The notes beneath the pieces are model-generated. The model worked only from the letters and a program-made list of their open reading frames with translations, made no database searches and had not been told where the DNA came from. The translations under genes and the position numbers were made by a program. Below, piece by piece: positions 14,873-22,820 of a DNA stretch of 64,000 bases; position 1 is the first letter of the stretch; each line of letters begins with the position of its first letter. The stretch comes from VRUE01 sp963716735 (GTDB lineage: Bacteria; Actinomycetota; Thermoleophilia; Solirubrobacterales; 70-9): the NCBI GenBank assembly GCA_963716735.1, contig OY970321.1:248001-312000 (forward strand), in the 5' to 3' direction.

Positions 14873-15586
14873 GTGCTTCCCCAGAGACACGAAATCGCCA
14901 GCGTCGTCGTCTGCGAGGACGACACGCCGACGCTCGAGCTGCTCTGCGACAACCTGGTCGCCGATCGCTTCGGCGTCCTGCCGGCGCCAAGCGCATCCGA
15001 TGCGCTGCGACTCTGCCGCTATAAGCAGCCGGACCTGATGCTGCTCGACCTGACGCTCCCCGATGCCTCGGGGCTCGACGTGCTGCAGGAGATCCGCGAA
15101 GCCGACGGGGTCATCTCGCGCTTCGATCCGCGCCTGCCGGTGATTGTCCTCAGTGGCCGCGGGGGCGCCGAGGATCGCGTGCGTGGCCTCGAGTTCGGGG
15201 CCGACGACTATGTCGTGAAGCCCTACGTGTACTCGGAACTGCGGGCGCGGATCTCGGCGGTGCTGCGGCGGGTGGAGCGGCGGAGCAACGGCCCGCTGCG
15301 GGTCGGTGACATCGTCGTCGACCCCGGCCGGCGCCGGGCCTGGGTCGGGGGACGGGAGGTGCAGCTGTCGAAGAAGGAGTTCTCACTGCTGCGGGTGCTG
15401 GCCACGGACCCGCACCGGGTTTTCTCCAAGCGCGAGCTGCTGGGTGAAGTCTGGGGCTACAGGACGCCAACCAAGACCCGCACGCTCGACTCTCATGCAA
15501 GCCGCCTGCGGCGCAAACTGGACCCGGAGCGGGCGCGATTCGTGATCAACTGCTGGGGCGTCGGGTACCGCCTCCTCGATGGATGA
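14873..15586 (+). CDS. OmpR/PhoB-type response regulator
   Basis: 237 residues from GTG 14873 (GGAGG three bases upstream). A longer frame from 14711 would overlap the DUF192 gene and adds unstructured residues. The receiver domain has VVVCEDD (acidic pair), the phosphorylatable Asp in LMLLDLTLPDASG, and Lys in ADDYVVKPY. A winged-helix domain follows (LSKKEFSLLRVL, SKRELLGEVWG, RTLDSHASRLRRKLD). Its stop overlaps the kinase start. It probably controls the downstream Tad genes. Confidence 0.9.
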   Translation: MLPQRHEIASVVVCEDDTPTLELLCDNLVADRFGVLPAPSASDALRLCRYKQPDLMLLDLTLPDASGLDVLQEIREADGVISRFDPRLPVIVLSGRGGAEDRVRGLEFGADDYVVKPYVYSELRARISAVLRRVERRSNGPLRVGDIVVDPGRRRAWVGGREVQLSKKEFSLLRVLATDPHRVFSKRELLGEVWGYRTPTKTRTLDSHASRLRRKLDPERARFVINCWGVGYRLLDG

Positions 15587-16311
15587 TCGAGCTGGCTGAG
15601 ATCACCGCCGGATGGCCGCTGGCGGCGACGATGACGGCCGTGGCCGCCGCCCAAGGGCTGCGGGCCGGCCGTCGCCGCGGCGCCGTCAACGAGGCGCTGC
15701 ATGAGCTGCGCCGGCCGTTGCAGCAAATCGCCCTCGCCGGTGGCTCGGTCGGCTCGCCGCCGGCAGCCGAGGGCTCGGTGCTCCTGGCCGCGGCGGCGCT
15801 GGAGCGGCTCGACCGCGAGGTGAACGGAGGTGGTTCGCTTCGGCGCCCAGCCGAAGCGGTGGAAGTGCGGCCACTGTTGGATGCGGCGGTGCGTCGCTGG
15901 CGGGCACGAGCAAGCATCGGTGGTGGTTCGCTGAGCCTGCGCTGGCGCGCCGGCCGCGCGGTCGTCATCGGCGACCGGGTCGAGCTCGCCCAGGCGCTCG
16001 ACAACCTGATCGTCAACGCGATCGAACACGGAGGGCCGGAGATCTCAATAGACGCCCGGCCGCACAAGGGTCGCGTGCGGATCGTCATTGCCGACTCGGG
16101 CCGCGCGGCGCGGCCAGATGCTCGCCATGGCACCCCGGCCGATGTGATCGCCCGCCTCTCCGGGCGCCGTCGTCACGGCCACGGCCTTGCCGTCGTCAGG
16201 CAGGTGGCGGCGGCCCACCAGGGGCGCTTCGCGCTGCGACGCTCCGAGCGTGGATCGCTTGCCCTGCTCGAGCTTCCCGTTGCCGGCGACCACGGCTCGC
16301 TTGCCGCATGA
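15583..16311 (+). CDS. small sensor histidine kinase without a sensor domain
   Basis: 242 residues. A short hydrophobic N-terminus (about 8-28) leads to the H-box NEALHELRRPLQQIALAGG with the phosphoacceptor His. The ATPase domain contains the N-box ALDNLIVNAIEHG, a degenerate G1 (VIADSGRA) and the G2 region RHGHGLAVVRQVAAAH. No extracellular sensing domain exists, so it may read a membrane or cytoplasmic cue. ATGA overlaps on both sides couple it to the regulator and CpaB. Confidence 0.85.
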   Translation: MIELAEITAGWPLAATMTAVAAAQGLRAGRRRGAVNEALHELRRPLQQIALAGGSVGSPPAAEGSVLLAAAALERLDREVNGGGSLRRPAEAVEVRPLLDAAVRRWRARASIGGGSLSLRWRAGRAVVIGDRVELAQALDNLIVNAIEHGGPEISIDARPHKGRVRIVIADSGRAARPDARHGTPADVIARLSGRRRHGHGLAVVRQVAAAHQGRFALRRSERGSLALLELPVAGDHGSLAA

Positions 16312-16964
16312 CCCGGCGCAGGCGGGCGCTCGTGTTCGGGCTGCTGGCATTTCTCGCCGCGGTTGGAGCCGCGGTGATCGCCGATGGCTACGGAGCAAGC
16401 GCGGTCCGCGGCTACGGTCCCCTGCGGCCGGTCGTCGTGCTCGGCGCGAAGATCGCCGCCGGACGGCGGATCGGACCCGAGGAGCTCGGCTCCGCGCTTG
16501 CTGTGCGACGGGTTCCGGCGCGCTTCGCGCCGCCCGGGGCGCTTGTCGCTCCAGAGGAAGCGCTGGGATTGGTCGCCCGGGCTCCGCTGCCGGCCGGTTC
16601 CTACCTGCTCGGCGCACAGCTCGGCGTCGCGCACGGGGCGAGAGAGGAGGGTCCGCACCTCCCTCGCGACCGCCAGCCGGTGGAGATCGCCGTCAGCGGC
16701 GCCGATGCCCTGCTGGCGGCGGGTCCGGCGCTGTCGGGGTCGAGGGTGGACGTCGTGGTGACGAGCGAACCGGCCGCCGCCGGGCCGGGCCGCACCTATA
16801 TCGCCGCTGCGCACGTTCCCCTGCTGGCGCTGCGACCGGGCGTCGAAGGATCGGGCCCTGGGTCAATCGCCGCCGCGACGCTGGGTCTGACCAAACGCGA
16901 GGCGCTCCGCCTGATCGCCGCTGAGAGCTTCGCCCGCAAGGTGACGCTGCTGCCCGGGGCTTAG
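16308..16964 (+). CDS. cpaB: CpaB-like SAF-domain pilus assembly protein
   Basis: 218 residues. An N-terminal membrane anchor (residues 7-27) is followed by a SAF-like domain (VVVLGAKIAAGRRIGPEELG ... ARAPLPAGSYLLGAQLG), then a CpaB/RcpC-type domain with GSRVDVVVTSE. CpaB proteins occupy the periplasm or cell wall in Tad/Flp systems. Assignment rests on domain order and on the following cpaF-tadB-tadC genes. Confidence 0.75.
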   Translation: MTRRRRALVFGLLAFLAAVGAAVIADGYGASAVRGYGPLRPVVVLGAKIAAGRRIGPEELGSALAVRRVPARFAPPGALVAPEEALGLVARAPLPAGSYLLGAQLGVAHGAREEGPHLPRDRQPVEIAVSGADALLAAGPALSGSRVDVVVTSEPAAAGPGRTYIAAAHVPLLALRPGVEGSGPGSIAAATLGLTKREALRLIAAESFARKVTLLPGA

Positions 16965-18086
16965 ATGGTCGATTCATCTAGCCGGGTGGAGGCGCGGCAA
17001 CGACACCTGGAGGATCTCGCCGCGTCGTTGCGCCGCCGGCTGATCGAGGTCCGGCGCGATGCCGCGGCGAGCGGTGCACCGGTCGCTGAGGATCTGGCCC
17101 CCCAGGTTCGCGACCTCGTCGAAGAGGCGGCGGCGCTGCTTTGCGGTGAGGATCGCGACGCGCTCGTGGCGCGGGTGCTGCGGGACACCGTTGGCCTCGG
17201 GCCTCTGGAGGACCTGCTCGCCGACCCTACGGTCGAGGAGGTGATGGTGAACGGGCCAAGCCAGGTCTACGTCGAGCGCGGCGGCCGGATCGAGGCGACA
17301 GACGCCTGCTTCGCCGACGAGGAGGAGCTGCGCAACGCGATCGAGCGGATCCTCGGGCCGCTTGGCCGCCGCATCGACGAGTCGAGCCCGATGGTCGATG
17401 CCCGGCTCGCCGATGGCTCCCGCGTCAACGCAGTGATTCCGCCGCTGGCGATCGACGGGCCGGCACTCTCGATCCGGCGTTTTGGCGTCAGCCGTCCCGG
17501 GCCACGCCAGTTGCTCGAGCTGGGCACGCTGACCGAGTCACAGCTCGAGCAGCTCGAGCGAGCTGTGGCTGAGCGGCGCAGCGTCTTGGTCAGCGGCGGC
17601 ACCGGCTCCGGCAAGACGACCCTGCTCAATGCGCTCTCGGGTTTCGTCTCACCGGGCGAGCGAGTGGTGACGATCGAGGACGCGGCCGAGCTGCGCCTGC
17701 AGCGGCGCCATGTCGTGCGAATGGAGAGCCGCCCGGCCGGAGTCGAGGGACGGGGGGAGGTGACGATTCGCGACCTGCTGCGCAACGCGCTGCGGATGCG
17801 GCCCGACCGGATCGTGATTGGCGAGGTGCGCGGCGCCGAGGCGCTGGACCTGCTCACCGCGCTGAACACCGGCCACCGCGGGGCGCTCTCGACCGTGCAC
17901 GCAAACTCGCCCGCCGATGCACTTGCCCGGCTGGAGACGCTGGCCTTGATGGCCGGACTGGGCTTGCCGCACGAGGCGATCGCCGCCCAGGTCCGCCATG
18001 GCATCGATCTCGTCGTCCATCTCGAGCGCTTCGAGGACGGCTCCCGCCGCGTAACCGAGATCGCCGACGTGGGGATCCCCGGATGA
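16965..18086 (+). CDS. cpaF: CpaF/TadA-type secretion ATPase
   Basis: 373 residues from ATG 16965. The N-terminal domain includes DLLADPTVEEVMVNGPSQVY and GRRIDESSPMVDARLADGSR. The motor has Walker A SGGTGSGKTTLLNALSG (about 204-220), VVTIEDAAELRL, the Walker B region MRPDRIVIGEVRGAEALDLL, and the HRGALSTVHANS box. It powers assembly of Flp pili or secretion through TadB/TadC. It starts directly after cpaB. Confidence 0.93.
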   Translation: MVDSSSRVEARQRHLEDLAASLRRRLIEVRRDAAASGAPVAEDLAPQVRDLVEEAAALLCGEDRDALVARVLRDTVGLGPLEDLLADPTVEEVMVNGPSQVYVERGGRIEATDACFADEEELRNAIERILGPLGRRIDESSPMVDARLADGSRVNAVIPPLAIDGPALSIRRFGVSRPGPRQLLELGTLTESQLEQLERAVAERRSVLVSGGTGSGKTTLLNALSGFVSPGERVVTIEDAAELRLQRRHVVRMESRPAGVEGRGEVTIRDLLRNALRMRPDRIVIGEVRGAEALDLLTALNTGHRGALSTVHANSPADALARLETLALMAGLGLPHEAIAAQVRHGIDLVVHLERFEDGSRRVTEIADVGIPG

Positions 18087-18940
18087 GCGCCGCACCGGGA
18101 CCGTGGCTGCCGATTGTCGGCGCCCTCGCCGGCGGCCTGGCCGCGCTCGCGGCGCGCGAAGCGGTGCTGGCGAGTCCGGCTGCCCTCGGTTGGCTGCGGT
18201 TGGCGCTCGAGCCGTTGCGCAGGGCGGGGGAGGAGGGCTACGCACCGTCGAGTGCGGAGCGTCGGCGGCTGGCTGTGGTCGGCGCCGGTGCGGCGTTGCT
18301 CGGCGGCTGGTTCTTGGCCGGTGCAATCGTCGCCGTGCCGTTGGCGGTCGCCGGCCCGGGGCTCGCGGGTTGGGTGGTCTCGAGCCGTCGCCGCCGCTAC
18401 CGGGGCGCTCTCGAGCGCGCCCTGCCGGACGTTGCCGCGGCGGTCGCCGATTCACTCGCCGCCGGCCGTTCCCTGCGCGCCTCGCTGCCCGCCGCGGCAT
18501 CCTCGGTCGACGGCCCCGCCGCGGTCGAGCTTGCCCAGCTCGGGGCCGAGCTCGAGCTGGGCGCGTCGACGGCTGCGGCGATCGGGGGGTGGCGGCGGCG
18601 AGTGCGTTCGGCCAGGGTCGACGCCTTCGCCGCCGCACTGCTCAGCCAGCAGCGGGCCGGTGGGGACCTGGCGGGGTTGCTGCGACGCTTCGCCGATGGG
18701 GCGGCCGAGCGCGACCGGGCCGCCGACGACGCCCGCTCGGCAACCGCGCAGGCGCGCTTCACCGGCCTGCTCGTGGTGGCGATGCCGAGCGGTGGCGCGC
18801 TCTTCGCCGAGTTGATCCAGCCGGGCTTCCTCGCCAAGGTGCTCGGTGCTCCGGCTTCGGCTGTGCCGCTGGCTCTGGCTGCCGCCCTACAGGTGGTGGG
18901 CTTTCTGGCGATCAGGCGCTTTGCCCGGGTGGTCGAGTGA
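18083..18940 (+). CDS. tadB: TadB-like inner-membrane platform protein
   Basis: 285 residues with ATGA overlap to cpaF. An N-terminal hydrophobic segment and a second one near residues 70-100 are followed by a GspF-like cytoplasmic helical domain (RALPDVAAAVADSLAAGRSL, LSQQRAGGDLAGLLRRFADG). C-terminal membrane helices end at about 280. It forms the platform above the ATPase together with TadC. Confidence 0.85.
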   Translation: MSAAPGPWLPIVGALAGGLAALAAREAVLASPAALGWLRLALEPLRRAGEEGYAPSSAERRRLAVVGAGAALLGGWFLAGAIVAVPLAVAGPGLAGWVVSSRRRRYRGALERALPDVAAAVADSLAAGRSLRASLPAAASSVDGPAAVELAQLGAELELGASTAAAIGGWRRRVRSARVDAFAAALLSQQRAGGDLAGLLRRFADGAAERDRAADDARSATAQARFTGLLVVAMPSGGALFAELIQPGFLAKVLGAPASAVPLALAAALQVVGFLAIRRFARVVE

Positions 18941-19569
18941 GGTCACGTGCTTCGCTGGCGCCGAAACTGGCCTGCGCCATCGGGGGCGGGATCGCGGCGA
19001 TGGCGGCAGCCCCAGCCGCCCCGGGCCGTACATCGCTGCTGGTGGCGGTCGCGATGCCGGCGGCGGGTTTCGTCCTGCCCGATGCGTTACTGGAGCGCCA
19101 GGCTCGCCGCCGGCACCGTCGTCTGCTCGCGGCCCTCCCCGACGCACTCGACTTGCTCGCGATCGGCTCCGCCGCCGGTCGCAGCCCGGTGGCCGGCTTG
19201 GCCGAGATCGCCCGCTCGGGCAATGGCCCGCTCGCTGAAGAGCTGCGGGTCACGACGGCCGAGCTCGGTTGCGGCCAGCCAATTTCCGAGACCCTCGCGG
19301 CCCTCCGCGACCGCGCCCCCGGAAGTGAGATCGCCACCCTCTGCGCCTCGATCGAGCGCTCGCTCCGCCTCGGTTCGCCATTGGCGGACCAGCTTCGCCG
19401 CCAGGCCGCCTCACTGCGTCGCGATCAGCGCCGCGCCGTCGAAGAGCGAGCCGCCCGAGCCGCCCCCAAGATCCAGCTGGTGGTCGCCCTCGTCCTCGTC
19501 CCCTCGGTCCTGCTGATGATCGCCGCCGCGCTGATCGCCAACGCCGACATCCTGCTCGGCGGCTTTTAA
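18937..19569 (+). CDS. tadC: TadC-like inner-membrane platform protein
   Basis: GTG 18937 overlaps the tadB stop (GTGA); 210 residues. A hydrophobic N-terminus (about 10-45), the GspF-like core (LLAALPDALDLLAIGSAAGR, SIERSLRLGSPLADQLRRQA) and a final membrane helix VALVLVPSVLLMIAAALI. No pilin, prepilin peptidase, TadE or TadZ gene follows, so the pilus subunits must be encoded elsewhere. Confidence 0.85.
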   Translation: MRSRASLAPKLACAIGGGIAAMAAAPAAPGRTSLLVAVAMPAAGFVLPDALLERQARRRHRRLLAALPDALDLLAIGSAAGRSPVAGLAEIARSGNGPLAEELRVTTAELGCGQPISETLAALRDRAPGSEIATLCASIERSLRLGSPLADQLRRQAASLRRDQRRAVEERAARAAPKIQLVVALVLVPSVLLMIAAALIANADILLGGF

Positions 19570-19576
19570 CCCGGCT

Positions 19577-20428
19577 CTACTCCAGGGCCTCGTCGCGCAG
19601 CCGGATGGCGACGGCGGCGGAGGCGGTGCGGATCGTGTCCAGCTCGCCGGCCTTCTTCATATGGCCGTGGACATAGCAGCAGAGGTTGCCGTCGACCAGC
19701 TCGAAGGCGAACTTCTCCGGGGCCGAATCGGTCAGCCAGACGATGAAGGTGGGGGAGAAGAGCTGGCGCAGCCGATTCAGGTCCTGACCCCTGTCGGCGA
19801 AGATCTCGTAGCGCTCGTCGAGTGCCTCGCTCTCCAGCTTGATCCGCTCTTTGGAGCCGCGGAAGACGTCCTCGAACTTCTCCAGGGCACGCAAGCCCGA
19901 CTTGCGCTGGCAGTAGAGCTCGGGGACGAAGCCCGCGCACTCGGGCACGTTGACGAGGCCGACGGTGTAGCGGTAGTAGTTGGTCTCGCTGCCACCCTTG
20001 CCGTTCGACGTCTTTTCCTCGTAGGTATAGAGAGCGAGCAGACCCTTGACGCCGTCGTCGAGCGGGCCTTCGAGCGTCCGCTCCGCGTAGTGGTCGCTGC
20101 CTTTGCGCAGCAGCGGCGTCGCTTCCGGCAGCCGGCTCCGCTCATAGACGGTCAGCCCGTGCTGCTCTCCGTAGACGCTGAAGAAGGCATCCTCGGAGCG
20201 GGAGTCGGCAACCAGCAAGACGGCGAGCAGCGCGATCAGCAGCCCGGCAACGAAGCCCGCCGCGCCGATCGCGGCACTCGCGAGCAGCGTGCCCGCGACG
20301 CCACCGGCGATGGCGGCGGCGGCAACCGCGATCCGCGTACCCGTCCTTCCCAGCAGCAGCCGGAAGTAGAAGCCGCGCAGGTCGTCGGAGTCGTCGGGCG
20401 GGCTGGTGGCGGGTTCGGACGGGCTCAC
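19577..20428 (-). CDS. hypothetical membrane-anchored protein
   Basis: 283 residues from GTG 20428, chosen because TAGGGT lies exactly seven bases upstream. The frame is open further to 20488, but that part runs through the inverted-repeat element. A Pro/Asp-rich start and a strong hydrophobic hairpin (about 35-80: GVAGTLLASAAIGAAGFVAG and LLIALLAVLLVAD) precede a large cytoplasmic domain with GLTVYERSRLPEATPLLRKG and SPTFIVWLTDSAPEKFAFEL. The family is not recognised. It converges with tadC, seven bases apart. Confidence 0.65.
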   Translation of the reverse strand: MSPSEPATSPPDDSDDLRGFYFRLLLGRTGTRIAVAAAAIAGGVAGTLLASAAIGAAGFVAGLLIALLAVLLVADSRSEDAFFSVYGEQHGLTVYERSRLPEATPLLRKGSDHYAERTLEGPLDDGVKGLLALYTYEEKTSNGKGGSETNYYRYTVGLVNVPECAGFVPELYCQRKSGLRALEKFEDVFRGSKERIKLESEALDERYEIFADRGQDLNRLRQLFSPTFIVWLTDSAPEKFAFELVDGNLCCYVHGHMKKAGELDTIRTASAAVAIRLRDEALE

Positions 20429-20435
20429 CGGGCGC

Positions 20436-20441
20436 ACCCTA
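20436..20441 (-). promoter_or_regulatory. -10-like TAGGGT overlapping the end of an inverted-repeat element
   Basis: A seven-base spacer to GTG 20428. The first three bases of the hexamer belong to the arm of the element at 20439-20608, so insertion of the element appears to have shaped this promoter. Confidence 0.5.
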
Positions 20442-20608
20442 GATGGTTGATTTCGAATTCCCGCACCCACGGATGACGCGCCTGGCACGGCGCTGGATCG
20501 GCACTCACGACCTTGCGCGTAGCGCTGCTACGCGCGGCGGCCGCGTGCACCGCCCAGCTTGGCCAGTCGCGCCCCCGCGGGCACGCTAATTCGAAATCAA
20601 CCATCTAG
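20439..20608. repeat. 170-bp inverted-repeat element, family III copy E
   Basis: Perfect 21-bp arms at 20439-20459 and 20588-20608 (AGATGGTTGATTTCGAATT outermost). The interior begins CCCGCACCCACGGATGACGC and ends GCGGGCACGC. Copy F (38538-38702) has the same length and spacing, with CCCGCACACCTGGATGACGC and a similar end, but its arms have changed together. A 48-codon frame starts at an ATG in the left arm (20443-20589). The element fills most of the gap between the gene at 19577 and mraZ. Confidence 0.88.
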
Positions 20609-20653
20609 CCGCTGCAATCGAGGTTGCGATTGGGGCGCCTGTTTGAGGTCGTG

Positions 20654-20685
20654 TTGCAAAGTGGGAGGAAGTGGGGTACTGTGGC
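20654..20685 (+). promoter_or_regulatory. mraZ promoter with overlapping MraZ-type operator repeats
   Basis: TTGCAA (20654-20659) and TACTGT (20677-20682) are separated by 17 bases, a standard sigma-70-like promoter. Three repeats TGGG/TGGG/TGGC at 20662, 20672 and 20682, exactly 10 bases apart, lie over it. MraZ binds TGGGN-type direct repeats with 10-bp period ahead of its own operon, so autoregulation is likely. Confidence 0.75.
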
Positions 20686-20781
20686 GCTCGAGTTGAAGCC
20701 CAGGACCGGGGTGGTGAGGCTCCTCCCACCTCATCACTCCGGTCCTAACTTTTTTCTTCCGGTCGCAGAAAGGACCACGGG

Positions 20782-21225
20782 ATGGCATTTCGGGGTCTCT
20801 ACGAGCACAGCCTCGACTCCAAGGATCGACTCACGGTTCCCTCTCGCTTCCGTGCCGCTCTCTCCGACGGGATTGTTCTGTCCAAGGGCTTCGACCCCTG
20901 CGTCTGGGTGCATACGACCGAGGAGTTCGAGCAGCTCTCCGACCGCTTCCTCTCGCCGCACAGCCCGTTTGGCAAGGACGCGCGCAGCCTGCGCCGTCGC
21001 TTCCACGGCGGCTCCTTCGACGAGAAGCTCGATTCGGCCGGTCGCATCCGCGTGCCCAAACCATTGATCGAGCATGCCGCGCTCGGTGGTCCCTGCGTCG
21101 TGATCGGCGCCGGCGAGTACCTGGAGATCTGGAACGCCGAGGCCTGGGCAAAGCAGGAGGAGGAGCTCGACGCCTCCGCGCCCGCGATCGCCGAGGGCCT
21201 CGCTTCGAGCGGAGCCGCTGCCTGA
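20782..21225 (+). CDS. mraZ: MraZ transcriptional regulator of the dcw cluster
   Basis: 147 residues (family about 140-150). Two SpoVT/AbrB-like halves are visible: FRGLYEHSLDSKDRLTVPSR with DGIVLSKGFDPCVWV, and then SFDEKLDSAGRIRVPKPL with CVVIGAGEYLEIWN. It begins the division/cell-wall cluster. A long leader (about 95 bases) contains an untranslated stretch with an Arg/Lys-codon-free T-rich run (CTAACTTTTTTCTTCC) shortly before the gene. Confidence 0.93.
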   Translation: MAFRGLYEHSLDSKDRLTVPSRFRAALSDGIVLSKGFDPCVWVHTTEEFEQLSDRFLSPHSPFGKDARSLRRRFHGGSFDEKLDSAGRIRVPKPLIEHAALGGPCVVIGAGEYLEIWNAEAWAKQEEELDASAPAIAEGLASSGAAA

Positions 21226-21307
21226 GATGCAAGCCCGCGCCGCGCACCTACCCCTGTCCGACCGAGACCATCGCTACACCGGACCCAGCAGCGCAACCCT
21301 TATCTAC

Positions 21308-22261
21308 ATGCCGACCGAGCACGAACCCGTCCTCGCCCCGGAGCTGACCGCTCTACTGGCGCCCCAGCCTGGGCAGACCGCCGTCGATTGCACCTTCGGC
21401 GGCGGTGGCCACGCGCGCCGTATCGCGGCGGCGCTCGGTGCCGAGGGAACGCTGATCTGCATCGATCGCGATCCCGCGGCGGAGCCCCGCTTCGAGCGCT
21501 TTGCCGCCGAGGTCCCATGCCAGGCCCGCTTCCTCGGCAGCGACTACTCGGCAGGTCTTCGCACCCTGCGTGGCGAAGGCATCCGCCCAGACATGGTGTT
21601 CATGGACCTCGGAATGTCCTCGATGCAGGTCGACGCCAGGGAGCGGGGGTTCTCCTATTCCTACGACGCGCCGCTCGACATGCGGATGGACACGCGGCAG
21701 GAGTTCAGCGCCGCCGACCTCGTCAACGAGTGGCCGGAGTCTCGTATCGCCCAAGCATTGCGGCGGTTCGGCGAGGAGCGCTACGCGGGCGGAATCGCGC
21801 GTGAGATCGCCCGCCGCCGCCCGCTGCGGACCACGGCTGAGCTGGTCGATGCGGTCAAGGCAGGCATGCCGGCCTCGGCTCGCTTCGGCGGCGGCCACCC
21901 GGCCAAGCGCACCTTCCAGGCGATCCGCATCGCCGTCAACGGCGAGCTCGACTCGCTCGAGGACGCCCTGCCGACGGCCTGGTCGATGCTGCCGGTCGGC
22001 GGGCGCCTTGCGGCAATCTCCTTCCACTCGCTCGAGGATCGCCCCGTCAAGCGTTTCCTCGCCGATCGCGCCCGTGGCTGCGTCTGCCCGCCAGAGCTTC
22101 CGGTCTGCACCTGCGGGCGCGAGCCCGAAGCGGAGTTGCTGACCCGCCGCGCGGTGGCGCCGGAAGCCGCCGAGGTGGCGGCCAACCCGCGTTCGAAATC
22201 CGCCCACCTGCGCGCCGCGGTGAAGATCGCCGAGGCGCAGAGCGCCGGGAGCGCCGCCTAA
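21308..22261 (+). CDS. rsmH: 16S rRNA (cytosine(1402)-N4)-methyltransferase
   Basis: 317 residues from ATG 21308; the open frame extends to an ATG at 21227 right after mraZ, but the family starts near HEPVLAPEL. SAM site TAVDCTFGGGGHARRIAAAL, then MVFMDLGMSSMQVDARERGF, PLDMRMD, and the C-terminal AISFHSLEDRPVKRF motif are present. It methylates C1402 in the ribosomal P site. Its stop overlaps the next start (TAATG). Confidence 0.93.
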   Translation: MPTEHEPVLAPELTALLAPQPGQTAVDCTFGGGGHARRIAAALGAEGTLICIDRDPAAEPRFERFAAEVPCQARFLGSDYSAGLRTLRGEGIRPDMVFMDLGMSSMQVDARERGFSYSYDAPLDMRMDTRQEFSAADLVNEWPESRIAQALRRFGEERYAGGIAREIARRRPLRTTAELVDAVKAGMPASARFGGGHPAKRTFQAIRIAVNGELDSLEDALPTAWSMLPVGGRLAAISFHSLEDRPVKRFLADRARGCVCPPELPVCTCGREPEAELLTRRAVAPEAAEVAANPRSKSAHLRAAVKIAEAQSAGSAA

Positions 22262-22815
22262 TGGCCGGTGCCGCGACCGTCCGCAAAGCCGCTGCCGCGC
22301 CGGCGCGTGCACCGCGCCGTAAACGCCCGGCGCTGTCCGTCGCTCCCGCCCGCAAGGCTCCTGTCCGCAAAGCCCCGGCGCGCAAGCCTGCTCCCGCCCG
22401 TCGCAAGGCGCCGGCCCGCCGCCCCGGTGGCCAGCTGATCCCGATCGCCGTCGGCACCGCGACCGCCGTCCGCAACCTTCCCGATTCGAGCCTGGTGGTG
22501 AGGATGACCCGTGGCCGTGCCTGGATCGGGGTCTTGGGCGTGCTCCTCGTCGGCATCGTCGCCCTCAACGTGATCACGCTCAGTCTCGCCGCCGGCGCCG
22601 GACACATCGACCAGAACATCCAGGCGCTCGACGAAGAGAACTCGATCCTGCGTGGCCGCGACGCACAGAAGTCAGGCGCCGGGCGGATCGCCCACGAAGG
22701 CGCGGCGCTCGGGTTGAGCGCGGCAGCGGTCGACCAGGTCGGCTCGGTGCAGGTGAGCCCGCGCGACGTCGAGACAGCGGCGCGGCGCCTCGCCGCCGCC
22801 GGAACGGCTTACTGA
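22261..22815 (+). CDS. ftsL: FtsL-like septal membrane protein
   Basis: 184 residues. The cytoplasmic N-terminus is very rich in Ala, Pro, Arg and Lys (1-60). One membrane helix lies at about 87-112 (WIGVLGVLLVGIVALNVITL), followed by a short extracellular coiled-coil-like stretch (HIDQNIQALDEENSILRGRDAQ). Sequence alone would not identify it; the position between rsmH and ftsI and the topology are those of FtsL, which bridges FtsB/FtsQ and FtsI/FtsW. Confidence 0.72.
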   Translation: MAGAATVRKAAAAPARAPRRKRPALSVAPARKAPVRKAPARKPAPARRKAPARRPGGQLIPIAVGTATAVRNLPDSSLVVRMTRGRAWIGVLGVLLVGIVALNVITLSLAAGAGHIDQNIQALDEENSILRGRDAQKSGAGRIAHEGAALGLSAAAVDQVGSVQVSPRDVETAARRLAAAGTAY

Positions 22816-22820
22816 GGCGA

